10,955 bases of DNA from Candidatus Hydrothermarchaeota archaeon (lineage in GTDB: Archaea; Hydrothermarchaeota; Hydrothermarchaeia; Hydrothermarchaeales; BMS3B): NCBI GenBank assembly GCA_015521945.1, contig WANG01000128.1, positions 1-10,955 on the forward strand, given 5' to 3'. Both the position numbers and the translations under genes were made by a program. This document shows positions 1 through 4,695 of this stretch, piece after piece. The stretch's first letter is position 1; each line of letters starts with the position of its first letter. The notes beneath the pieces are model-generated. The model was not told the origin of the DNA, searched no databases, and saw only the letters and a program-made list of their open reading frames with translations.

Positions 1-114
1 CCCCGCCTTCCTCGCAACCTCAAACATCTCCAGGTTGGCGGGGTCTATGGTCTTGTCAGAGTCTTCTCTCGCCTCTATCTCACGCTTCTCCTTAAGAACA
101 AGATTCTCATCCAT
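1..114 (-). CDS. N-terminal 38 residues of a leftward gene, possibly anaerobic CO dehydrogenase catalytic subunit (CooS)
   Basis: An open frame begins with ATG at 114 and runs off the left edge without a stop. The start is preceded by a strong ribosome binding site, GGGGAGGTGA at about 121-130 read on the minus strand, and by a TATA-like box further up. The peptide begins MDENLVLKEKREIEAR, is highly charged, and continues with DPANLEMFEVARKAG. From memory of the family, anaerobic Ni-Fe CO dehydrogenase subunits (CooS) have a charged N-terminus followed by a short helix of the type D-x-A-x-x-x-M-x-x-x-A-x-x-x-G just before the cysteine motif that binds the B and D clusters. That motif would lie outside the window, so the identification is an inference from a weak, short stretch. 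That this is a real gene start is much safer than its name. Confidence 0.45.
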   Translation of the reverse strand, partial: MDENLVLKEKREIEAREDSDKTIDPANLEMFEVARKAG

Positions 115-120
115 CGTCCC

Positions 121-165
121 TTCACCTCCCCTTATGAATTTGTAGTGCATGGCATAAATAGGTTA
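121..165 (-). promoter_or_regulatory. Promoter and ribosome binding site of the leftward gene at 114
   Basis: Read on the minus strand, a TATA-like box CTATTTATGCC (about 151-161) lies some 25 bp upstream of the expected transcription start near 130. GGGGAGGTGA then sits 6-7 bases before the ATG. The leader would be short, about 15-20 nt. Position and composition fit an archaeal TBP/TFB promoter. No operator-like repeat is evident. Confidence 0.45.
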
Positions 166-400
166 CTACCGTGTTTGATGGGCTAATTCCGAGAATTTGC
201 ACCTTTATGATGGCTTGGCGGCAGCTTCATGTGCCAGAGTGACACGCGAATCGCCGCAGGACGCGGGGTGCATGGTGAGCCTGCAGGCACTGCTTGTGTG
301 TTTTAAGCGCTTTGCCCGCCCATCTGCAGAATATTTTCGCACCGAAAGGGCGCTGATTTAATTTAGCCGGTGAAGGATGTCTGGAGGGTGGTTTAATACG
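166..400. other. Intergenic region with no recognisable gene
   Basis: About 235 bp between two divergently placed starts. Only trivial reading frames (about 10 codons) are present. The stretch holds a 10-bp perfect palindrome GCCTGCAGGC at 279-288, two TGATGG hexamers at 176-181 and 208-213, and TTTTAAGCGC near 301-310 that could be a weak TATA element. I see no tRNA-like fold, no tandem repeat and no convincing C/D-box pair. It could hold an untranslated leader or a small RNA, but nothing in the sequence demonstrates one. Confidence 0.4.
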
Positions 401-416
401 GAGAAAACTTTAAGTG
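401..416 (+). promoter_or_regulatory. Weak TATA-like promoter for the first membrane protein
   Basis: GAGAAAACTTTAAGTG is purine-rich followed by CTTTAA centred near 411, about 26 bp before position 437. That would give a leader of about 14 nt before the ATG at 451. There is no good ribosome binding site, which is consistent with a near-leaderless transcript. The match is modest. Confidence 0.3.
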
Positions 417-450
417 GAGCCCGGAACAAATAAGCCACAGGGTGGCTGTG

Positions 451-747
451 ATGGCTGTGGACGCTATATGGGCTGCGAGAATGGTACTGAGCATCGCAAA
501 TCTCTGCATTCTGACCTTTCTGATATACATATTCACGAAGCGCTACCTTGAGGTCAGGTCGGAGTTCACCCTGGGCTTCCTGCTCTTCGCCTTAGCGCTC
601 TTCTTCAGAACCCTCTTCGCCTCCCCCATACTGAGGCTGGTCTTCCTGTCCCAGGAGACCCACACCGTTGTTGACCCCTACCGCTTGGTGGCGGACGTGT
701 TTGAGCTGGTGGCGCTCTCCATCTTCCTGTACATAAGCACCAGGTAG
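451..747 (+). CDS. Small three-helix membrane protein, paralogue of the protein at 1568-1861
   Basis: A 98-residue protein starting MAVDAIWAARMV. Three hydrophobic segments are visible at about residues 8-29, 39-62 and 79-95. Helix 1 is followed by a basic stretch (KRYLEVR). The block FTLGFLLFALALFFRTLFA spans the start of helix 2, and VVDPYRLVADVFE leads into helix 3. ATG 451 was chosen over GTG 442 because it aligns with the start of the paralogue. The gene ends one base from the convergent Usp gene. In size and in pairing with a winged-helix regulator it recalls the small DUF-type membrane proteins that haloarchaea encode next to such regulators; this is from memory and unverified. Function is unknown; a membrane sensor or regulator partner is only inferred from context. 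Confidence 0.75.
   Translation: MAVDAIWAARMVLSIANLCILTFLIYIFTKRYLEVRSEFTLGFLLFALALFFRTLFASPILRLVFLSQETHTVVDPYRLVADVFELVALSIFLYISTR
565..705 (+). repeat. Conserved tracts of a diverged gene duplication (second copy 1679-1819)
   Basis: The two membrane-protein genes share long identical nucleotide tracts at a constant offset of 1114 bp. One is 27 bp (565-591 against 1679-1705). Another is 36 bp (670-705 against 1784-1819). A third near-identical stretch starts at 595. Third codon positions are conserved inside these tracts, whereas the rest of the genes differs freely. The pattern indicates duplication followed by gene conversion, or very strong local constraint. Confidence 0.75.
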
Positions 748-748
748 C

Positions 749-1204
749 TCAGTCCCGCCTTGGGACTATGAGCACCGGCACCCTGAGCAGCTTGCCCAGC
801 TCCCTGACAAGCCCCTCGGTGGTGCTTCCAAGAAACAGCTTGAACAGGTGGCTCTTGCCCGTGGGGGCTATGACTATGAGGTCAATGTCCCCACGCTGGT
901 TCACGAACTTCACTATCTCATCGGAGGGCTTCGCCTTCCCCTTTATTATAACGCTCTCAACCTCAACTCCCGCATCCTCCCCGAGCTTCTTCACCCTGTC
1001 AACTATCTCCAGGGCGTCAGCATCCGTCTGCACACGCTTGAAGAGCTCACGCATAAGCTTGACCTTCCAGGTCTCAAGGCTTATCTCGGGGTCGTAAACG
1101 TGCACCGCAATTACCTTCCCCCCGCACCGCCTGCACAGCTCAACGGCGTACCTCTCAGCCGAGTACGCCGCCCAGGAGCCATCCGTGGGCACCAGAATGT
1201 TCAA
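749..1204 (-). CDS. Universal stress protein (UspA family), degenerate nucleotide motif
   Basis: A 151-residue single-domain Usp protein starting MNILVPTDGSWAAYSAERYA. The beta1 strand with the aspartate (TDGS, residues 7-10) is typical of Usp/adenine-nucleotide-binding Rossmann-like domains. The C-terminal motif normally reads G-x2-G-x9-G-S/T. Here it is A113-P-T-G116-x9-G126-S127, so the first glycine is Ala; ATP binding is possible but uncertain. The start is TTG at 1204: AGGAGGTG lies about 8 bases upstream, inside the end of the regulator gene, and the TTGA overlap with that gene's stop implies translational coupling. The gene is the second in an operon behind the winged-helix regulator and converges on the small membrane protein gene. 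The family acts in the cytoplasm as a stress or signalling factor; its target here is unknown. Confidence 0.88.
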   Translation of the reverse strand: MNILVPTDGSWAAYSAERYAVELCRRCGGKVIAVHVYDPEISLETWKVKLMRELFKRVQTDADALEIVDRVKKLGEDAGVEVESVIIKGKAKPSDEIVKFVNQRGDIDLIVIAPTGKSHLFKLFLGSTTEGLVRELGKLLRVPVLIVPRRD

Positions 1205-1494
1205 CTCTTCCCACCTCCTGTAACCTTCTCGTATATCTTGAGAAACTCGTCCCAGTGCTCCAGCATCCTGTCGGTGAGGAAGTACATGACTATGTAGGTG
1301 TGCTCCGAGGTCTCAACGATGCCGTGCTTGAGGAGGATGTTGAGGTGGTAGCGCACGGTGGTGTAGTCCATCTTGAGCTTCTGCGCAAGCTGGTTGGCGT
1401 TGCTGGGCCTCTCGTGGAGCATCTTGACTATCTTCGCCCTCACCACTCCGCCTCTGGTAACACCAAAAATCCACCACAGCAGCTTCCTGTTCAT
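1201..1494 (-). CDS. Winged helix-turn-helix transcriptional regulator (ArsR-like)
   Basis: A 97-residue protein, MNRKLLWWIFGVTRGGVVRAKIV and onward. Residues 17-28 form the first helix (VVRAKIVKMLHE). Residues 31-60 form the helix-turn-helix, with the recognition helix around DYTTVRYHLNILLKHGIV. A wing follows at about 61-72 (ETSEHTYIVMYF), then a C-terminal helix (LEHWDEFLKIYEK) that could dimerise. No metal-binding CxC motif is seen, so it is not a classical metal sensor; the type is common among archaeal one-domain regulators. ATG 1494 is preferred to an in-frame TTG at 1500 because a TATA box lies about 25 bp upstream. The gene overlaps the Usp gene by 4 bp and is divergent from the membrane protein at 1568. 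It probably controls the shared intergenic region, including its own promoter. Confidence 0.85.
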   Translation of the reverse strand: MNRKLLWWIFGVTRGGVVRAKIVKMLHERPSNANQLAQKLKMDYTTVRYHLNILLKHGIVETSEHTYIVMYFLTDRMLEHWDEFLKIYEKVTGGGKS

Positions 1495-1511
1495 GAGCAA
1501 CTACCTGTTGC

Positions 1512-1524
1512 AGAGTATATACGA
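1512..1524 (-). promoter_or_regulatory. TATA box of the regulator-Usp operon
   Basis: On the minus strand, TCGTATATACTCTG contains GTATATAC (1515-1522), a nearly symmetric TATA element. It lies about 24-27 bp upstream of the ATG at 1494, so transcription should begin at or just before the start codon. An AGGT eight bases before the ATG is the only ribosome-binding-like element and may not be transcribed. Confidence 0.55.
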
Positions 1525-1541
1525 TAAAACTTATATATTAA
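1524..1541 (+). promoter_or_regulatory. TATA box of the second membrane protein gene
   Basis: ATAAAACTTATATATTAA gives a purine-rich BRE-like lead-in followed by CTTATATATTA (1530-1540). The expected start about 26 bp downstream falls at 1561-1566, just ahead of the ATG at 1568. The transcript would be leaderless or nearly so. The box abuts the opposing TATA box, so one bound regulator could block both. Confidence 0.6.
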
Positions 1542-1567
1542 TCCCTAACACCTCTTTTCTGAGGTAT

Positions 1568-1861
1568 ATGGATGACCCCATTCTGACTGCGAGGCTCGTG
1601 TTCAGCGTAATAAACCTGCTGCTGCTTAGCGTGCTTGTGTACATATTTTTCAAACGGTACGTGGAGCTGAAGTCAACATTCACCCTGGGCTTCCTGCTCT
1701 TCGCCCTGGCGCTCTTCTTCAGAACACTCTTCGCCGCTCCCATCGTAAAGGTTTTTGTGTTTGGGATGGATGCCTCAAGCGTCGTTGACCCCTACCGCTT
1801 GGTGGCGGACGTGTTTGAGACCATATCCCTGTGCATCCTCACCTACCTGAGCACCCGGTAG
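1568..1861 (+). CDS. Small three-helix membrane protein, paralogue of the protein at 451-747
   Basis: A 97-residue protein beginning MDDPILTARLVFSVINLLLL. It shares with its paralogue the same three hydrophobic segments (about 7-28, 38-61 and 78-94), the basic KRYVELK after helix 1, the FTLGFLLFALALFFRTLFA block and the VVDPYRLVADVFE lead into helix 3. ATG 1568 was chosen because the TATA box at 1530-1540 places transcription start right before it and because homology with the paralogue begins here. An open frame extends further upstream but lies antisense to the regulator gene. The gene is transcribed divergently from the winged-helix regulator, which suggests control by it. No enzymatic motif is present; the function is not recognised. 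Confidence 0.8.
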   Translation: MDDPILTARLVFSVINLLLLSVLVYIFFKRYVELKSTFTLGFLLFALALFFRTLFAAPIVKVFVFGMDASSVVDPYRLVADVFETISLCILTYLSTR

Positions 1862-1963
1862 ATGTTCTGGATAGATTTGGGAAAAGTTTAAAAAATTTCT
1901 GGTAAGGTTTTTGCTATAATTTTGGTAATGTTCTGAAGATTATTTGGGAAAATGATAAATATT
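1862..1963 (+). repeat. Imperfect direct repeat, two copies about 66/67 bp apart, each ending in a TATA-like box
   Basis: ATGTTCTG occurs at 1862-1869 and 1928-1935. The 11-mer ATTTGGGAAAA follows at 1875-1885 and 1942-1952. Each copy then runs into an AT-rich TATA-like element: GTTTAAAAAATTT after the first and TGATAAATATT after the second. The spacing inside the repeat differs by one base (5 versus 6). The whole lies in the AT-rich spacer between the membrane protein gene and the Usp-transporter operon. It looks like a duplicated promoter-plus-operator unit. Confidence 0.65.
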
Positions 1964-1999
1964 CCGCCATTTTTACTCCTAATCAAAGGAGGAATTGGT
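1942..1999 (+). promoter_or_regulatory. Promoter and ribosome binding site of the Usp-TauE operon
   Basis: The purine-rich GGGAAAAT followed by GATAAATATT (1954-1963) is a good BRE/TATA pair. The predicted start near 1985 leaves a short leader holding AAAGGAGG (1985-1992), seven bases before ATG 2000. A second TATA-like element upstream (GTTTAAAAAA, about 1886-1895) in the other repeat copy may be an alternative promoter with a longer leader. Confidence 0.6.
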
Positions 2000-2503
2000 A
2001 TGCCGCACAAAAATGTTGTGGTTGCGGTCACGGATGTGGATGCGCTCAAGAAGGCTATCCCCAGCATGGTGGAGTGGATGGGGAGGCTCAGCGGGAACGG
2101 GAGGGTTACGCTGCTCTACGTTGAGGATGTGTACAACCTGGATGCGGCAACGCCCGTGCTTGAGGACATGAAGATAAAGGAGATTCAGCTCAGAGAGGTG
2201 GCGGAGCTCTTTGAGGAGCACGGTGTTGAGGCTGAGTGGCGAGTAAAGGCGGGAAGGTTCTCGGAGGAGGTGGTGAAGGAGGCGAAGAGGCTCAAAAGCT
2301 TCGCAATACTCATAAGCACCGACGGCAGAGCCGGGCTCTCAAAGATGTTCTCTGGTAGCACGATAGAGGAGATAATAAGGAGCGCTCCGTGCCCGGTTGT
2401 AGTGTTCAAGCCAAAGCTGCTGCGGTTCACCGACAGGATTGCGCTCACGCTGTCTTCAAGGATAAAGAGGCTCAGCGCAGCTGCTGCGCTGGACCAGAGC
2501 TGA
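2000..2503 (+). CDS. Universal stress protein (UspA family) with C-terminal basic extension
   Basis: A 167-residue protein starting MPHKNVVVAVTDVDALKKAI. ATG 2000 is fixed by AAAGGAGG seven bases upstream; an in-frame ATG at 1952 lies within the promoter and is rejected. A Usp fold is indicated by the beta1 strand (VVVAVTDVD), RVTLLYVEDV at 35-44, and the C-terminal motif S106-T-D-G109-x9-G119-S120 followed by CPVVVFKP. As in the Usp protein at 749-1204, the first glycine of G-x2-G-x9-G-S is replaced, here by Ser. After the fold, residues 140-167 form an extra helix rich in Arg/Lys/Ser/Ala (RFTDRIALTLSSRIKRLSAA), possibly amphipathic and able to touch the membrane or the next protein. It is first in an operon with a Usp-membrane fusion, a TauE-type exporter and another Usp. 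Confidence 0.85.
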   Translation: MPHKNVVVAVTDVDALKKAIPSMVEWMGRLSGNGRVTLLYVEDVYNLDAATPVLEDMKIKEIQLREVAELFEEHGVEAEWRVKAGRFSEEVVKEAKRLKSFAILISTDGRAGLSKMFSGSTIEEIIRSAPCPVVVFKPKLLRFTDRIALTLSSRIKRLSAAAALDQS

Positions 2504-2517
2504 AGGAGGCGGTTGAG

Positions 2518-3114
2518 GTGGACAGAAGCGCTGTTGTTGTGGTAAACACGGCGGTTGATGCCGGACATGAGTACGTGGATGAGCTGGCGAGCTTCAGCGC
2601 AGAGTGGCTTTCCAGGAACTCCCGCAGGGGCGTGAAGAGCAGGGTCACCCTGCTCTACTGCGTGCCCTCGGAGGCAGGGGTGGAGAAGGCGGAGGCGCTG
2701 CTCCGCAGGCTGGCTGAGGTTTTTGAGCGCCGCGGAGCTGAAGCTGTGCCCCTGGTCAGGGTGTGCGGGAAGGACGGACTGGCTGAGGAGATAAACGCCC
2801 TCAAGCCCGAGGTGGTGTTTCTCGCCGAGTCAAAGCTGGCGAGGAGGCTCTCTAAGTCCCTGCTCGGGCTTCAGGTTGTGATGCCGGACCCGAGGAAGAG
2901 GGAGCTGAGAAGCTCCTTGGTGTACGGAGCGGCTGCACTGGCACTGTACGCCGTGATATTCACGTCCTTTAGCATGATAAAGGGTGTGCTCAGCCACAAG
3001 GGGATAATTTCAGTGGCTCTGGTTCTTGGTACCGTGCTTGCAGTGGCCTTCTTCTACGGGAACACCGTGGCTCACGTTCTCAGGTACTTAGGGATAAAAC
3101 CAAAGGCGCATTAG
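2518..3114 (+). CDS. Degenerate Usp-like domain fused to two transmembrane helices
   Basis: A 198-residue protein from GTG 2518. AAGGAGG (2503-2509) overlaps the preceding stop and lies eight bases before this GTG, which decides the start. Residues 1-123 resemble the preceding Usp protein: SRVTLLYCVP (41-50) matches RVTLLYVEDV, and LAEVFERRGAEA (65-76) matches VAELFEEHGVEA. The glycine-rich nucleotide motif is gone, replaced by AESKLARRLSKSLLG. The first strand reads VVVVNTAVD without the usual TDGS. Two hydrophobic helices follow at about 135-152 and 161-180, joined by a short basic loop (HKG), with a short basic tail. It is therefore a membrane-anchored Usp-like module unlikely to bind ATP in the standard way. 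A partner role for the transporter 12 bp downstream is inferred from position alone. Confidence 0.75.
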   Translation: MDRSAVVVVNTAVDAGHEYVDELASFSAEWLSRNSRRGVKSRVTLLYCVPSEAGVEKAEALLRRLAEVFERRGAEAVPLVRVCGKDGLAEEINALKPEVVFLAESKLARRLSKSLLGLQVVMPDPRKRELRSSLVYGAAALALYAVIFTSFSMIKGVLSHKGIISVALVLGTVLAVAFFYGNTVAHVLRYLGIKPKAH

Positions 3115-3126
3115 GAGGTGAAGCGA

Positions 3127-4197
3127 ATGGGAGGCTTTGTACCACCACCGTCTGGAGTTGAGGTTACCTTCATAGACCTGCCCCTCACAAAGGCGCTTAT
3201 GGTGGTGCTCTTAGGGTTCATAGGTGGCACCCTGAGCGGCTTTCTTGGCAGCGGCGGGGCGTTTATCATGACCCCGGGTATGATGAACCTGGGGGTACCA
3301 GGCATCCTCGCGGTGGGCTCAAACATAACCCACAAGTTCGGCAAGGCTATCGTGGGCTCAAGGGCGCACGGCGAGCTCGGGCACGTGGACAAGAAGCTTG
3401 CCATAACCATGTTCGTGGCGCTTATCGCAGGGGTGCAGGTCGCGGTCAAGGTGAACGAGCACATCTTTGAGACCATGGGCAAGGCGGCTTCTGACCTCTA
3501 CATCAGCATGATGTTCATAGTAATTCTTAGCGCCATAACCCTGATAATACTCAGGGACCTGCTCTCCGGGAACGGAAAGGAGGAGGCGCAGGGCAACACC
3601 CGCGTGGCTGAGTTCATACGCAGCATAAAGATACCCCCGGTGGTCAACTACGAGGTGGCCGGGATAAGGGTGTCCCTCTGGTTCCCCATGATGGTGGCCT
3701 TCGCAACGGGCTACCTGGCGGGTACCATAGGCGTGGGCGGCTTCATCGGAGTGCCTGCCATGATATACCTGCTCGGGATAAGCACCAGGGTGGCCGCTGG
3801 CACCGAGCTCTTCCTGGCGATATTCTCGGGCTTCTGGGGCGCTATAAACTACGCCCTGGGCGGCTACGTGGACCTCAGGCTGGTGGTGCTGCTCTACCTG
3901 GGCTCCTTGGTGGGGATACAGCTCGGCGCCATAGCCACCGAGCTGGTTTCCCAGAGGGTGGCGAAGGTGGTGCTGGTCACGGTGATAGCCACCTCCGACC
4001 TGGGCAGGATGGTGATGGTGCCGGAGTACCTCAGAAAGCTGGGGTACGAGTTCATCAGCGAGAGCACGGGCATCCTCCTGAGCAAGCTCAGCATGGGGCT
4101 GCTCTTCGGCGGTGCGCTCATAGGGCTTGCGGTGATATTTATAAAGATGAAGCGCGGAATAGAGCATGCAAGGGCAGCGGCTGCGGTGGAGGCGTAA
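3127..4197 (+). CDS. TauE/SafE-family membrane transporter (COG0730 type)
   Basis: A 356-residue polytopic membrane protein. ATG 3127 is preceded by AGGAGGTGA (3113-3121) overlapping the previous stop; a GTG at 3118 lies inside that site and is rejected. Two related halves are visible. The first has GFIGGTLSGFLGSGGAFIM (30-48) with HKFGKAIVG further on; the second has GYLAGTIGVGGFIGVPAMIY (195-214) with GTELFLAIFSGFWGAINY. About eight to nine hydrophobic segments flank a charged central loop (about 144-182). The family exports or imports small anions such as sulfite, sulfoacetate or other organosulfur and carboxylate compounds; the substrate cannot be read from sequence. The gene is embedded in an operon between Usp-type genes, 12 bp after the membrane Usp fusion and 3 bp before a canonical Usp. 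This suggests that transport is gated or signalled by Usp proteins. Confidence 0.85.
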   Translation: MGGFVPPPSGVEVTFIDLPLTKALMVVLLGFIGGTLSGFLGSGGAFIMTPGMMNLGVPGILAVGSNITHKFGKAIVGSRAHGELGHVDKKLAITMFVALIAGVQVAVKVNEHIFETMGKAASDLYISMMFIVILSAITLIILRDLLSGNGKEEAQGNTRVAEFIRSIKIPPVVNYEVAGIRVSLWFPMMVAFATGYLAGTIGVGGFIGVPAMIYLLGISTRVAAGTELFLAIFSGFWGAINYALGGYVDLRLVVLLYLGSLVGIQLGAIATELVSQRVAKVVLVTVIATSDLGRMVMVPEYLRKLGYEFISESTGILLSKLSMGLLFGGALIGLAVIFIKMKRGIEHARAAAAVEA

Positions 4198-4200
4198 GGC

Positions 4201-4635
4201 ATGCTCTTCAGGCACATACTGGTCGCAACAGACGGCTCAAGGTTCAGCGAGGCTGCGGTGTGCTACGCCATGCGGCTCGCCAAGGAGTCGGGCGCCAAGC
4301 TCACCATAATCCACGTGGCGAACGTGCAGGGGTACGTGGAGGTGCTCTGGCATGACATGAAGAGGAGGTACAGGGAGGAAGGGCAGAGGGTGCTTGAGGC
4401 TGCAAAGGAGCACTGCCAGATGGAGGGCATTGAGGCTGAGACCCTGCTTGAGGAGGGCGTGCCCTACCAGAAGATAGTTGAGGCTGCCAAGCGGCTGGAC
4501 TGCGACCTGATAATACTGGGCAGCCACGGGCACTCCGGGCTTGAGAAGATATTCCTGGGAAGCGTGGCAGAGCGGGTGGTGGGCATCTCGCCCGTGCCGG
4601 TGATGGTGGTGCCGCCTGACACCACCGTCATCTGA
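4201..4635 (+). CDS. Universal stress protein (UspA family), canonical nucleotide motif
   Basis: A 144-residue single-domain Usp starting MLFRHILVATDGSRFSEAAV. It has the beta1 strand with TDGS (10-13), KLTIIHVANV (33-42), and a complete ATP-binding motif G107-S-H-G110-x9-G120-S121 followed by PVPVMVVP. Among the Usp-type proteins of this window it is the only one with the full motif, so it is the most likely ATP binder. The gene starts three bases after the transporter stop. GGAGG inside the end of the transporter gene is about ten bases before the ATG, indicating translational coupling. It is the last gene of the operon; a pyrimidine-rich, T-rich stretch follows. Cytoplasmic; a regulatory subunit for the transporter is a reasonable inference but not shown. 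Confidence 0.92.
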   Translation: MLFRHILVATDGSRFSEAAVCYAMRLAKESGAKLTIIHVANVQGYVEVLWHDMKRRYREEGQRVLEAAKEHCQMEGIEAETLLEEGVPYQKIVEAAKRLDCDLIILGSHGHSGLEKIFLGSVAERVVGISPVPVMVVPPDTTVI

Positions 4636-4645
4636 GCCACCCGGC

Positions 4646-4680
4646 GTTTCCCTTGTTACTTTTCTGACTCTGCTTCTCTG
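4646..4680 (+). terminator. Possible T-rich terminator after the Usp-TauE operon
   Basis: The plus strand is pyrimidine-rich with short T runs (GTTTCCCTTGTTACTTTTCTG, overlapping 4646-4665, continuing TCTGCTTCTCTG). Archaeal termination often relies on such T-rich tracts without a hairpin. No stem-loop is evident. The stretch also serves as the spacer before argG, for which no convincing TATA box is visible, so read-through is possible. Confidence 0.25.
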
Positions 4681-4695
4681 AAACCTTGCAGGGTT

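Noticed and set aside
172..240. Two TGATGG hexamers that could be C and C' boxes of an archaeal C/D guide RNA.
   Set aside because: No CTGA D box at suitable spacing; only a CCGA at 189-192 and nothing after the second hexamer.
279..288. Palindrome GCCTGCAGGC as an operator.
   Set aside because: A single 10-bp palindrome in GC-rich DNA, not repeated elsewhere in the window and too far from either predicted promoter to interpret.
1373..1567. Upstream in-frame extension of the second membrane protein.
   Set aside because: It lies antisense to the regulator gene. The TATA box at 1530-1540 and homology with the paralogue both place the start at 1568.
1952..1999. Earlier ATG for the Usp protein at 2000.
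   Set aside because: It overlaps the TATA element; AAAGGAGG is correctly spaced only for ATG 2000 and Usp homology begins there.
3358..4215. Long minus-strand open frame (285 codons) opposite the TauE-type gene.
   Set aside because: His/Tyr/Gly-rich translation without domains; a shadow of GC-rich codon bias in a clearly coding plus-strand gene.
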